DNA of 64,000 nt from Candidatus Brevundimonas colombiensis (GTDB lineage Bacteria; Pseudomonadota; Alphaproteobacteria; Caulobacterales; Caulobacteraceae). This document shows, one piece after another, positions 44,489 through 52,585 of this stretch. The translations under genes were made by a program, and so were the position numbers. Location: positions 2,356,001 through 2,420,000 of the forward strand of contig CP119326.1 of NCBI GenBank assembly GCA_029202665.1. The letters run 5' to 3'. Position 1 is the first letter of the stretch, and each line of letters begins with the position of its first letter. The notes beneath the pieces are model-generated. The model worked only from the letters and a program-made list of their open reading frames with translations, was not told the DNA's origin and made no database searches.

Positions 44489-45031
44489 TCAGCCGCCGAA
44501 ACCGCCTTCGTCGAGGAAGGCTTGTTCTTCGGCCGTCGTCTCGCGGCCCAGGGCGGCGTTGCGGTGAGGGAAGCGGCCGAAGCGGACGATGATGTCGCGG
44601 TGTATCCTGCCCCATTTTTCCAAATCCTCGTCGCCGGCGATCAGCGCCATGTAGCGGTCTTGATCCTCGATCCGCTCGGAATGCTCGAACGGCAGCAATA
44701 GAAAGTTTTTCAGTTCAGGTTCGACCTGCCGATGCCGGTCGCGCGCCACCGCCTGATTGGCGAACATCAGGGCCAGCGGGTCGGTGGCGAACTGATGCGC
44801 CGTGCCGCGGAAGCTGTTCCGGGGATACTGGTCCAGCAGGATCAGCAGGGCCAGGGCGCCCTCCGCCGTGTCCATCCAGTCGTCCAGTTCGCGTCGTGCG
44901 GCGGCCCAGTGGACGGCTCGGCCCCGGTCGCGGAAAAGGGTGTCGAACGCCTCGTCCTTGGCGAACCACTTTTCGGGCCCGACCTCTTTCCAGAAGGCGA
45001 CGACGGAGGAAGGGGTTATGAAGACGGCCAT
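44489..45031 (-). CDS. DUF924 family protein
   Basis: 180 aa, helical. VVAFWKEVGPEKWFAKDEAFD and LLILLDQYPRNSFRGTAHQFATD are the DUF924 signature blocks; the fold resembles TPR-like helices. Function unknown. The ATG at 45031 lies 14 nt inside the divergent ilvC-like gene. Confidence 0.88.
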   Translation of the reverse strand: MAVFITPSSVVAFWKEVGPEKWFAKDEAFDTLFRDRGRAVHWAAARRELDDWMDTAEGALALLILLDQYPRNSFRGTAHQFATDPLALMFANQAVARDRHRQVEPELKNFLLLPFEHSERIEDQDRYMALIAGDEDLEKWGRIHRDIIVRFGRFPHRNAALGRETTAEEQAFLDEGGFGG

Positions 45032-46064
45032 GACCCAGACCTTATCCAATCCGCTGCCCGTATTCCATGACCGCGACTGCGACCTTTCGATCATTCGCGG
45101 CAAGCGCGTCGCCATGATCGGTTATGGCAGTCAGGGCCGCACCCATGCGCTGAACCTGCGCGATTCGGGCGTGATCGACATCGTTGTCGGGCTGAAAGCA
45201 GGTTCGAAGACGCGCGACCTGGCGCGCGCCGACGGATTTGAGGTCATGACGGCCGGGCAGGCCGCAACGGGCGCGGATGTCATCGCCGTGATGACCTCGG
45301 ACGAGGCGCATCGCGATCTGTGGCGCGACGAACTGGAGCCGAACGTGCGGCCGGGCGCGGCCCTGGTTTTCGCCCACGGCCTGTCGGTTCGGTTCGGCCT
45401 GGTCCAGCCGCGCGCCGATCTGGACGTGATCCTGGCCTCGCCCAAGGGCATCGGGCCGCGCATTCGCGACCTGTACGAGGCCGGGGAGGGGGTCTTTTGC
45501 CTGTTCGGCGTGCAGCAGGACGCGACGGGCGACGCGCATGCCCTGGGCCTGTCCTATGCGGCCGCCCTGGGCTGCGGCCGCAAGGGCATCCTGGAGACCA
45601 CCATGCGCGACGAATGCGAGAGCGATCTGTTCGGCGAGCAGGTGGTGCTGTGTGGCGGGATCGCCGAACTGATCGACGCCGCCTTCATGAAGCTGGTGAA
45701 TGCCGGCTATCCGCCCGAGGTCGCGTGGTTCGAGTGCTTCTACGAGACCAAGCTGGTGACCGACCTGATGTACGAACGCGGCATCGCCGGGGCCTTCGCC
45801 AAGATTTCGAATACGGCGGAATACGGCGCCTATCTGACCGGGCCGCGCGTGATCGGGCCCGAGGCGCGCCAGGCGATGGACGATGTGCTGGCGGAGGTGC
45901 AGGGCGGCGACTTCGTGCGGCGGCTGATGGCCGACTACGACGCCGGGTCGCCGGACCTGACTGCGCGGCGAAAGGCGCTGGGCCTAAGGACGATTGAATC
46001 GGTCGGAGCGCATCTGAACGCGGTGGCCCGCCAGGCCATGGAGACCGCGGCGAACGACGACTGA
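45018..46064 (+). CDS. Divergent class I ketol-acid reductoisomerase paralogue
   Basis: 348 aa. Rossmann motif IGYGSQGRTHALNLRDSG, DLFGEQVVLCGG, and the knotted C-terminal domain with SNTAEYGAYLTGP identify a KARI. Several conserved blocks differ from canonical IlvC: PKGIGPRIRDLYEAGEGVF where PKGPGHxVR is usual, and FECFYETKL where FECLHELKL is usual. There is no ilvB/ilvH nearby, so this is probably a paralogue with a modified role. ATG at 45018 with GGAGGAAGGGG upstream; ATG 45030 is an alternative. Confidence 0.85.
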   Translation: MKTAMTQTLSNPLPVFHDRDCDLSIIRGKRVAMIGYGSQGRTHALNLRDSGVIDIVVGLKAGSKTRDLARADGFEVMTAGQAATGADVIAVMTSDEAHRDLWRDELEPNVRPGAALVFAHGLSVRFGLVQPRADLDVILASPKGIGPRIRDLYEAGEGVFCLFGVQQDATGDAHALGLSYAAALGCGRKGILETTMRDECESDLFGEQVVLCGGIAELIDAAFMKLVNAGYPPEVAWFECFYETKLVTDLMYERGIAGAFAKISNTAEYGAYLTGPRVIGPEARQAMDDVLAEVQGGDFVRRLMADYDAGSPDLTARRKALGLRTIESVGAHLNAVARQAMETAANDD

Positions 46065-46128
46065 CCGTGCACGTCGGTGCGGCGGAGGCGATCCGCCGCC
46101 TGATCGCCAAATGTCTCGAAGGAGAAGA

Positions 46129-46205
46129 TGGTCGGAGTGAGAGGATTCGAACCTCCGACCCCTGCGTCCCGAACGCAGTGCTCTACCAGGCTGAGCCACA
46201 CTCCG
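46129..46205 (-). tRNA. tRNA-Pro (anticodon CGG)
   Basis: 77 nt including encoded CCA. Acceptor CGGAGTG pairs with CACTCCG; anticodon stem CTGCG/CGCAG with loop TTCGGGA gives CGG; T-arm GGTTCGAATCC. Confidence 0.97.
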
Positions 46206-46405
46206 ACCGTGGGGGCGGGCCGCAAAGCGTCGCCCCGAAGTGAGGACGCGGCTTATAGCCATGGCTTCGACAGGCCGCAAGCACCCATTTCGACCTTCGT
46301 CGCGCACACCGAAAATAGTCCTGAAAGAGGGTGTTGCATCCCAAATCGGTTTGGCCTATCTGACCGCCTCCGCCGCACAGAGCGCTGCGGAAACGCCGGT
46401 CCTGC

Positions 46406-46479
46406 TGGGGAATGGTGTAATGGTAACACTACGGTTTTTGGTACCGTCATTCTAGGTTCGAGTCCTAGTTCCCCAGCCA
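46406..46479 (+). tRNA. tRNA-Gln (anticodon TTG), integration target
   Basis: 74 nt including CCA. Acceptor TGGGGAA pairs with TTCCCCA; anticodon loop TTTTGGT gives TTG; T-arm GGTTCGAGTCC. Its 3' 28 nt plus 5 flanking nt recur at 48677-48709. Confidence 0.97.
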
Positions 46480-46484
46480 CCGCC
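46452..46484 (+). repeat. attachment-site copy 1 (within tRNA-Gln 3' end)
   Basis: 33-nt direct repeat, identical to 48677-48709, covering the T-arm, acceptor 3' strand and CCA of tRNA-Gln and CCGCC-type flank. Homology continues imperfectly into GCATTTGAGCGC on both sides. Classic tRNA att core of a tyrosine-integrase element. Confidence 0.88.
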
Positions 46485-47007
46485 CTCACTGCATTTGAGC
46501 GCTTTTGACCCCTCCTGAGGGACGTGGGTTTTACACTGGGTTTTACAGTTGCTGTTCTGTTCTGGGTCTCCTGGAGCCGCGCGATCATGCCGAGTCCGAT
46601 CGCTTCGCCGGTGACGTAGCGGCGGGCGATCTCCTTCACCCGCTTCAGCTCCCACCCGAGAATCGTCGCCACATCGTCGAGCGGCAGACCCGCCAGGATG
46701 TAGCTGGTCGCAGCCGTGCCTCGCAGGTCGTGGAAGCGCAAGCCGTCGAGGCCGGCTGTGACGCCCGGCCCGGCCCGTTTGCGCGCCGCCTCGTCCGCAC
46801 CATCTCGTGCGCGCTGCACGCCGCTGTCGAGGCCGCGGCCCGGCGGCGTCCACGGTTCTCCCTCCGAGCTCGCCAGCACGGTCGGGCAGGATCAACGCTC
46901 GAGGGTATCGAGCACTTCGCGAACGGCGTCGGTAATGGGCAGGACGACGCTCTTCCGCCCTCGGCTCTTGCCGGTCTGCCACACGATCGCGTTCTCTTTT
47001 ACGGAGG
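46485..47007 (-). pseudogene. Truncated tyrosine integrase (copy 1)
   Basis: C-terminal catalytic part of a phage/island-type integrase. RFHDLRGTAAT carries the His-x-x-Arg box and IARRYVTGE the catalytic Tyr; upstream, IVWQTGKSRGR and VVLPITDAVREVLDTL belong to the same fold. The frame is broken by a TGA just after DTLER (about 46900). The 5' part is lost at about 47007, where IS3-family sequence begins. It lies directly beside its attachment site, as expected for tRNA-targeting islands. Confidence 0.85.
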
Positions 47008-47570
47008 ACCGGGCGCAGGCCGCTGGCGTTCAACGGCCATGTTGAGCGGTCCAGAGCGATCTCGGTGTGCAGGGTCTGACGCATCGACCAGCCCACGATC
47101 TTGCGGGTGTGCATATCGAGGATGGCGGCGAGGTAGAGCCAGCCTTCGCCCGTCGGTATGTAGGTAAGGTCGGCGAGCCAGACCTGGTTGGGCGCCGCCG
47201 CCTCGAAGTTGCGGGTGAGCCTGTTGGGCGCGATCGGATAGCCGTGGCGGCTGTTCGTCGTTTAGGCGCGACGCGGCAGGGCCGCCAATCCCCGCAGGCC
47301 GGCGCGGCGCATCAGCCGCTCCACGCGGGATCGACCGACCCGACGCCCATGCCGCCGCAGGGTGGCGTGGACGCGGGGCGAGCCGTAGCAGCCGCTGCTC
47401 TCGGCATGGATCAGGCGGATGTCCTCGGTCAGTTCGCGATTGGCGACAGACCTCGCGCTCTCGGGGCGACCGCGCCAGGCGTAGTATCCGCTGGTCGACA
47501 ACCCGAGAACCGCGCACATCACGCGAACCGGCCAGACCTGACGATGCCCATCGACGAACCCGAACTTCAT
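47008..47570 (-). pseudogene. IS3-family orfB (DDE transposase), interrupted and truncated
   Basis: HTH_21 region GSPRVHATLRRHGRRVGRSRVERLMRRAGL is followed by an in-frame TAA at 47264-47262. The same frame then continues into the integrase core (VWLADLTYIPTGEGWLYLAAI, with the first catalytic Asp) until a frameshift near 47045 and loss of the rest, including the remaining DDE residues. Confidence 0.85.
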
Positions 47571-47880
47571 CGGGAGGCCGCTCCGAAGATGAGCGCGGCT
47601 TTTTTTAATATATCCCGCTCCATCCGGAGCCGCGTGTTCTCCCGTCGTAACCGGGCCAACTCCGCCGCCAGATCCGACGGCGACGGGGACGACGCCTGCG
47701 TTGTGGGGCCCGCGACGTCCCCGCCGCCTGCACCCCGAACTGCGTCATCCATCGACGCAGCACCGTCTCATGCAATCCCAACTCTCTGGCCACAGCACCG
47801 ACGCTCAGCCCACTGCTGGCGACCCGATCAACAGCCTCCCGCTTGAACGAATCCGGAAACACCCGGCCTTGAACACTCAT
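47567..47880 (-). pseudogene. IS3-family orfA, frameshifted
   Basis: The N-terminal HTH part (MSVQGRVFPDSFKREAVDRV, start 47880) and the C-terminal leucine-zipper part (LAAELARLRRENTRLRMERDILKKA, ending 47567) are in different frames. They join at a G-rich run near 47715-47725, implying a one-base indel. Confidence 0.85.
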
Positions 47881-47942
47881 CAGACACGCCTCTCCAGCTC
47901 CGAAAAGCTAGCATGGGTGTCCACTCAAACGAGGGAGGATCA

Positions 47943-48621
47943 GCGCGGAAGTCCTTGAGGCGGCAGAAGGCGCGTTCGACGGCGTTGCTGAGCCTGTAGG
48001 TGACAGCGTCGAAGGGGTGTCGGTTCACGCGATTGATCTTGTTGGGGATCACCGGGGTCGTGCCGCGCTCCTTCAGCATGCGACGCAGGGCGTCGCCGTC
48101 GTAGGCCCTGTCTGCGAGCAGGCGCAGGCTGGGTCGGCTGGCGACGATCAGGTCGTGGGCGGCTACGATATCGGAGGCCTGGCCGGGCGAGAGTTGCAGG
48201 ACACGAGGCCTTCCAGCTTCGTCCGTCAGCATGTGGACTTTAGTCGTTCGACCGCCACGGGACTGACCTATGGCGTGAGCCGAGGCCGCCCTTTTGCGCC
48301 GGCCGCCGAGCGGTGCGCCTTGACGGAAGTCGAGTCGATCATCGCCGTCACCGTCGGGTCGGCCGCTTCATTGAGCGCGGTCAGGATCCGCTGCCACAGC
48401 CCTCGCTTACTCCAGCGATTGTAGCGGTTGAACACCGTCGTATACGGCCCATACACGTCCGGCAGGGCCCGCCAGCGACAGCCCTCGCGTAGACGGTGCA
48501 CGATGCCGGAGATCACACGCCGATCATCCACACGCCGCTTGCCCGTGTAGACCTTGGGAATGTGTGGCTCGAGCACCGCCCACTGTGCGTCCGACAACCA
48601 AAAATGATCCGTCATGATCAA
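47943..48621 (-). pseudogene. IS5-family transposase, split frames, C-terminus lost
   Basis: First frame (48621-48268) carries the DUF4096-like N-terminal domain (HFWLSDAQWAVLEPHIP; GCRWRALPDVYGPY) and DDE Asp in MIDSTSVKAHRSA. The second frame (from about 48285) carries LLADRAYDGDALRRML and ends in the motif NAVERAFCRLKDFR. A frameshift between them is normal for this group (programmed). The end after KDFR is replaced by IS3 sequence, so the gene is inactive. Confidence 0.83.
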
Positions 48622-48677
48622 GCCTCCTGAGAGACTTGAATCATAACAGACAGATCAACTCAATTGAGTACAGGCCC
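47943..48677 (-). mobile_element. IS5-family (IS427-type) element, 3' truncated
   Basis: The left end GGGCCTGTACTC (48677 downwards) abuts the TA of the CTAG that opens the second att copy, as expected for TA-targeting IS427-group elements. The right part is missing where the IS3 remnant begins at 47942. Confidence 0.78.
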
Positions 48678-48709
48678 TAGGTTCGAGTCCTAGTTCCCCA
48701 GCCACCGCC
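48677..48709 (+). repeat. attachment-site copy 2 (tRNA-Gln 3' end duplicate)
   Basis: 33 nt identical to 46452-46484. The IS5-family end abuts it exactly, so any longer tRNA duplication upstream has been displaced. Confidence 0.88.
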
Positions 48710-48955
48710 TTCCCTGCATTTGAGCGCGTTTGCCTCCTACGCGAGCGGCGGGTTTTACAGTTGACCGTCTGTTCCGGCCCTCTTCGAGCCGCGCGATCAT
48801 GCCCAGTTTGATGGCTCACCCTGTGACTTAGCGGCGGGCGATCTCCTGCAATCGCTTCAGCTTCCAGCCTGGAATCGTCGCCAGGTCATCTGGCGGCAGC
48901 GCCGCCAGGATATAGCTGGTCGCAGCCGTGCTCGCAGATCGTGGGAACATGGGTC
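48710..48955 (-). pseudogene. Tyrosine integrase remnant (copy 2)
   Basis: A second, divergent copy of the integrase 3' end. Aligned by eye with copy 1, it has a one-base deletion after CACGATCTGCGA (the HDLR box). The catalytic Tyr codon TAC is TAA in CGCCGCTAAGTCA. Homology ends near 48955. Same orientation and same distance to its att copy as copy 1. Confidence 0.8.
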
Positions 48956-49173
48956 TGGCCTGCCGGTCGGACAGTCGCTGTCAATCTGGCGAATCTGGAT
49001 GTTGCTGCTCAGCACTGCGCGACTGGATACAGGGGCGCGTCAAAGGCGTCGGGGGCGCCATCGCGTGTCTGGTCCCAATAGGGCCTTGCTGCGTCCACAA
49101 ATCCTCCACCTGCCGTCGACAGAGGTTGCACCGATCTGTCGGAAAGAGGCCGCGACCCAGATGGAGATGTGCC
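48956..49173. other. Non-coding interval before the aminotransferase gene
   Basis: About 220 nt between the integrase remnant and the TTG at 49174. I see no gene, tRNA or terminator; it should hold the promoter of the plus-strand set, but I cannot pick a convincing one. GGAGA at 49163-49167 is the Shine-Dalgarno of the next gene. Confidence 0.5.
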
Positions 49174-50550
49174 TTGAGCATTAATGTGCAGGAACTTCTG
49201 GAGCAGGAAGCACGCTACTGCTCCTTCGGCGACACGGTTCACTATGTCGATCCGCCCAAGATTTTCACCGGCTGCGACGGCAGCTATATGTTCGACAACG
49301 ACGGCACCGCCTTCCTGGACCTCCAGATGTGGTATTCGGCCGTCAATTTCGGCTATAAGAACAAGCGCCTGGACGACACCCTGATCCGGCAGATTCACGA
49401 ACTGCCACAGGTCGCCAGCCAGTATCTGCACCCCACCAAGATCGAACTGGCCAAGTTCATCGCCGAGGACGCGCAGAAGAAATGGGGCCTGCCGGGCCGG
49501 GTCCATTTCAACGTCGGCGGGGCGCAGGCCGTCGAGGATTCGCTGAAGGTCGTGCGGAACGCCAGCAACGGCAAGACGCTGATGTTCGCCTTTGAAGGCG
49601 GCTATCACGGCCGCACTCTGGGCGCGTCCAGCATCACGTCCAGCTATCGCTATCGTCGTCGCTTCGGTCACTTCAGCGACCGCGCCCAGTTCATTCCCTT
49701 CCCCTATCCGTTCCGCCGCCCGCGCGGCATGACGGCAGAGGAATACGCCGACGTCATCGTGCGTGACTTCGCCCGCAAGTTCGAGAACGAATATCACGCC
49801 GTCTGGGACCCCAAGACGAACCAGTGCGAATATGCGGCCTTCTATGTCGAGCCGATCCAGGGCACGGGCGGCTATGTGGTGCCGCCGGCCAACTTCTTCA
49901 CCGGCCTGAAGTCGGTGCTGGATCAGCACGGCGTCCTGATGGTGGTCGACGAAATCCAGATGGGCTTCTGGCGGACGGGCAAGCTGTGGTCGGTCGAGAA
50001 CTTCGGCGTGACGCCGGATGTCCTGGTCTTCGGCAAGGCGCTGACCAACGGCCTGAACCCGCTGTCCGGCATCTGGGCGCGCGAAGAACTGATCAATCCG
50101 ACGACCTTCCCGCCCGGTTCGACCCACTCGACCTTCGCCTCCAATCCCCTGGGCACGGCGGTCGGTCTGGAAGTGCTGAAGATGACGCACGAGGTCGATT
50201 TCGGGCGCCAGGTGCGCGAGTCGGGCGCCTACTTCCTGGAAGGCCTGCGCGATCTGCAATCGCGTCACAAGGAGATCGGCGACGTCGACGGCCTGGGCCT
50301 GGCCCTGCGCGCCGAAATCTGCACCGAGGACGGCTTCACGCCGAACCGCGAACTGCTGGACAAGATGGTGGACATCGGCCTGGCCGGTGGTCTGGACTAT
50401 CAGGGCGAGAAGCGCGGCCTGGTTCTGGACGTGGGCGGCTACTACAAGAACGTCATCACCTTCGCGCCGTCGCTGATGATCTCGCGTTCCGAGATCGATG
50501 AGGCCATGGTGCTGCTGGAGCAACTGCTGAACCGCGCCAAGGCGGCGTGA
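49174..50550 (+). CDS. Class III PLP aminotransferase (omega-transaminase type)
   Basis: 458 aa, fold type I. HFNVGGAQAVEDSLKVVR binds the cofactor phosphate, GGYHGRTLGASSITSSY follows, VDEIQMGFWRTGK contains the pyridine-contacting Asp, and VFGKALTNGLNPLSG carries the Schiff-base Lys. Ornithine, diaminobutyrate, lysine or GABA transaminases are the nearest functional types; the substrate cannot be told. The TTG at 49174 is preferred (GGAG at 7 nt); the long upstream open frame runs into mobile-element debris. First of four plus-strand genes. Confidence 0.88.
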   Translation: MSINVQELLEQEARYCSFGDTVHYVDPPKIFTGCDGSYMFDNDGTAFLDLQMWYSAVNFGYKNKRLDDTLIRQIHELPQVASQYLHPTKIELAKFIAEDAQKKWGLPGRVHFNVGGAQAVEDSLKVVRNASNGKTLMFAFEGGYHGRTLGASSITSSYRYRRRFGHFSDRAQFIPFPYPFRRPRGMTAEEYADVIVRDFARKFENEYHAVWDPKTNQCEYAAFYVEPIQGTGGYVVPPANFFTGLKSVLDQHGVLMVVDEIQMGFWRTGKLWSVENFGVTPDVLVFGKALTNGLNPLSGIWAREELINPTTFPPGSTHSTFASNPLGTAVGLEVLKMTHEVDFGRQVRESGAYFLEGLRDLQSRHKEIGDVDGLGLALRAEICTEDGFTPNRELLDKMVDIGLAGGLDYQGEKRGLVLDVGGYYKNVITFAPSLMISRSEIDEAMVLLEQLLNRAKAA

Positions 50551-50561
50551 CGGAGGCGCCG

Positions 50562-51659
50562 ATGCGCTGGCGCAATCTGCTGGAGCCGAAAACCCTGATC
50601 GACCGGTGGGCGGCCTGTCCGCCGGAAGGGTTTTCGGTCATCGGCGATGCGCCGGCGCCGGCGTTTCTGGCGCCGTTCGACCTGTTGACGACGGCGGACG
50701 CCGACTTCGTCGCGCGGCTGTCGCAATGGCCGGGTTTCCGCACATGGCGGCGGTTCCTGCGCCTGCGCACGACCTTCATCGGGACGACGGTGACGGAATA
50801 TGCGCCCGTGCCGGAGACCGGGGCGGGCGATGCGCAGGCGGCGGCCGACCTGGCTGCCTCCCTGCGCGAGCGTCTGGGGGGCGGAGCCGCCCTGACCATA
50901 CTGAAGGACCTGCCGCAGGCCTCGCCCCTGTTGTCGCCGCAGGACAATGTTTTCGCCGATGAACTGGCGCGGGCGTGCGAAGCGCGCGATTTCATTCAGC
51001 TGGCCGGGCAGGCGCTGGCCTATGTGCCGATCGATTTCAACAACGTCGATGACTACATCGCCCGCCTGAAGCGCCGGGACGCCAAATACATCCGCAAGAA
51101 ACTGGCGGCCCGCGCCGGGTTGACGGTGAGCGTGGTTCGTACCGGCGACGCCTGTTTCGATGAGACGACGGTGCGCCGCTATTATGCGATGTACGAACAG
51201 GTATACGCTCAGAGCGAAATCCACTTCGATAAGTTGACCTATGAGTTTTTCGCTGCCGTTCTGACCGATCCGGCGCAGAACGGCGTGGTGTTCGAGTATC
51301 GCAATCAGGATGGTGCCTTCATCGGCTGGAACCTGTGCTTCGAGCATCAGGGCATGCTGATCGATAAATACATCGGCTTCGTCTATCCGCAGGCCCGCGA
51401 GGCGAACCTGTATTTCGTCAGCTGGTTCGTGAACCTGGACTATGCGCTGGAACGCGGCCTGAACCACTATGTCGCCGGATGGACGGACCCTGAGGTCAAG
51501 GCCCTGCTGGGCGCGCGCTTCACCTTCACGCGGCATCTGGTCTTCATCCGCAACCCCCTGCTGAGGGCCTTGGGGCGCCGCATGGCCGGGTCGTTCGAAA
51601 GCGACAGGACGTGGAGCGACAAGGCCGGAAATGCGATGACAGGAAACGCTGAGCCATGA
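50562..51659 (+). CDS. GNAT/FemAB-like acyl- or aminoacyl-transferase family protein
   Basis: 365 aa. The C-terminal half (about 165-340; PIDFNNVDDYIARLKRRDAKYIRKKLAA, GWNLCFEHQGMLIDKYIGF, YFVSWFVNLDYALERGL) resembles the peptidogalycan-biosynthesis/GNAT group in which CoA- or tRNA-linked groups are moved to an amine. No signal peptide. ATG at 50562 has GGAGG at 5 nt; GTG 50547 would overlap the previous stop. Donor and acceptor are unknown. It overlaps the arginase-like gene by 4 nt. Confidence 0.75.
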   Translation: MRWRNLLEPKTLIDRWAACPPEGFSVIGDAPAPAFLAPFDLLTTADADFVARLSQWPGFRTWRRFLRLRTTFIGTTVTEYAPVPETGAGDAQAAADLAASLRERLGGGAALTILKDLPQASPLLSPQDNVFADELARACEARDFIQLAGQALAYVPIDFNNVDDYIARLKRRDAKYIRKKLAARAGLTVSVVRTGDACFDETTVRRYYAMYEQVYAQSEIHFDKLTYEFFAAVLTDPAQNGVVFEYRNQDGAFIGWNLCFEHQGMLIDKYIGFVYPQAREANLYFVSWFVNLDYALERGLNHYVAGWTDPEVKALLGARFTFTRHLVFIRNPLLRALGRRMAGSFESDRTWSDKAGNAMTGNAEP

Positions 51660-52549
51660 CGCGCCCGCCCCTGGTGCTGGATATGGACGGCTCGGTCCTG
51701 CCTTTGCCGGACGAAATCCGCCCGACCCTGCCGCCCGAATGGAGCGAGACCCTGCGTTTCGGCTGTGGGGCGAAGAGGTTCCGTCGGGCAAGCGCCGCCC
51801 TGACGGCCCTGGTCCCGCCCTATCAGGCGCATGGTCCGGTGCTGATGGGCAGCGGGGATTTCCACCATCTCAGCTGGCCCCTGATCCTGCGGTGTCTGGA
51901 TCGGGCCGAGGCGCCGGTGCAGGTGGTGGTTCTGGACAACCACCCGGACAGCATGGTCTTTCCCTGGGGCGTGCATTGCGGATCATGGATCGGCCGCATG
52001 GCGATGGACCCGCGCGTGTCCGAGGTTCATGTCGTCGGCGTGACGTCCGAAGACCTGGGCGGCGCCCATGCGTGGGAGCATGATCTGCGTGCGGTCAAGG
52101 GCGGCAAGGCGACCTATTGGAGCACGGGGGTCGATGTGGACTGGGCGCATCGTCGCGGCCTTGGCGAACGGTTCCGATCCTTTGACGACACGGGCGCGCT
52201 GACGGCGGCCCTCAGCCGCTATCTGGGCGATGATCCGGCGCCGACCTATCTGAGCATCGATAAGGATGTCTTCGCCCCCGACGTGGTCCGCACCAACTGG
52301 GACCAGGGTCAAATGACGGCGGCGCAGGGGCTGGACATCGTGGCGGCCCTGAAAGGCGCCCTGGTCGGCGCCGACATCACGGGCGAGGTGTCGCTGCACC
52401 GCTATCGCACCTGGTGGAAGCGCTGGCTGAGCCGGATGGACGGTCAGACGGAGGAACCGTCCGCCGAGGTCGTGGCCCGCTGGCAGAGCGAGAACCACCC
52501 GTTCAACCTGCAACTGGTCCAGGCGCTTCAAGCCGCCTGGCGCGCCTAG
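51656..52549 (+). CDS. Arginase/ureohydrolase-fold protein with conserved metal ligands
   Basis: 297 aa. The Mn-binding residues of ureohydrolases are all recognisable in degenerate context: GSGDFHH (His about 70-71) for GGDHS, DNHPD (Asp94, His96, Asp98) for DAHxD, and SIDKDVF (Asp202, Asp204) for SxDxD. The surrounding sequence is far from arginase or agmatinase, so hydrolysis of a guanidino or related C-N bond is inference. It overlaps the GNAT-like gene (ATGA), marking an operon. Confidence 0.75.
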   Translation: MTRPPLVLDMDGSVLPLPDEIRPTLPPEWSETLRFGCGAKRFRRASAALTALVPPYQAHGPVLMGSGDFHHLSWPLILRCLDRAEAPVQVVVLDNHPDSMVFPWGVHCGSWIGRMAMDPRVSEVHVVGVTSEDLGGAHAWEHDLRAVKGGKATYWSTGVDVDWAHRRGLGERFRSFDDTGALTAALSRYLGDDPAPTYLSIDKDVFAPDVVRTNWDQGQMTAAQGLDIVAALKGALVGADITGEVSLHRYRTWWKRWLSRMDGQTEEPSAEVVARWQSENHPFNLQLVQALQAAWRA

Positions 52550-52585
52550 GGCGCCATCACACCAACTCCTGGGGAGGCGCACGAC

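Larger units (their letters stand above)
47008..47942 (-). mobile_element. IS3-family insertion sequence remnant
   Basis: Contains damaged orfA and orfB on the minus strand. The orfA-side end is at about 47942, starting TGATCCTCCCTCG in element orientation. The other end is missing: orfB stops matching at about 47008, where integrase sequence begins. Both ORFs are broken, so it cannot transpose. Confidence 0.82.

Noticed and set aside
46253..46484. Continuation of the integrase frame through tRNA-Gln
   Set aside because: The reading passes antisense through the tRNA gene; the protein part after the integrase C-terminus has no family character.
46129..48709. CRISPR array or other regularly spaced repeats
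   Set aside because: Only a two-copy tRNA-derived direct repeat is present; no short regularly spaced repeats were seen anywhere in the window.
48928..49173. Longer N-terminus for the class III aminotransferase
   Set aside because: The extra residues come partly from integrase debris and show no aminotransferase similarity; the TTG at 49174 has its own ribosome-binding site.
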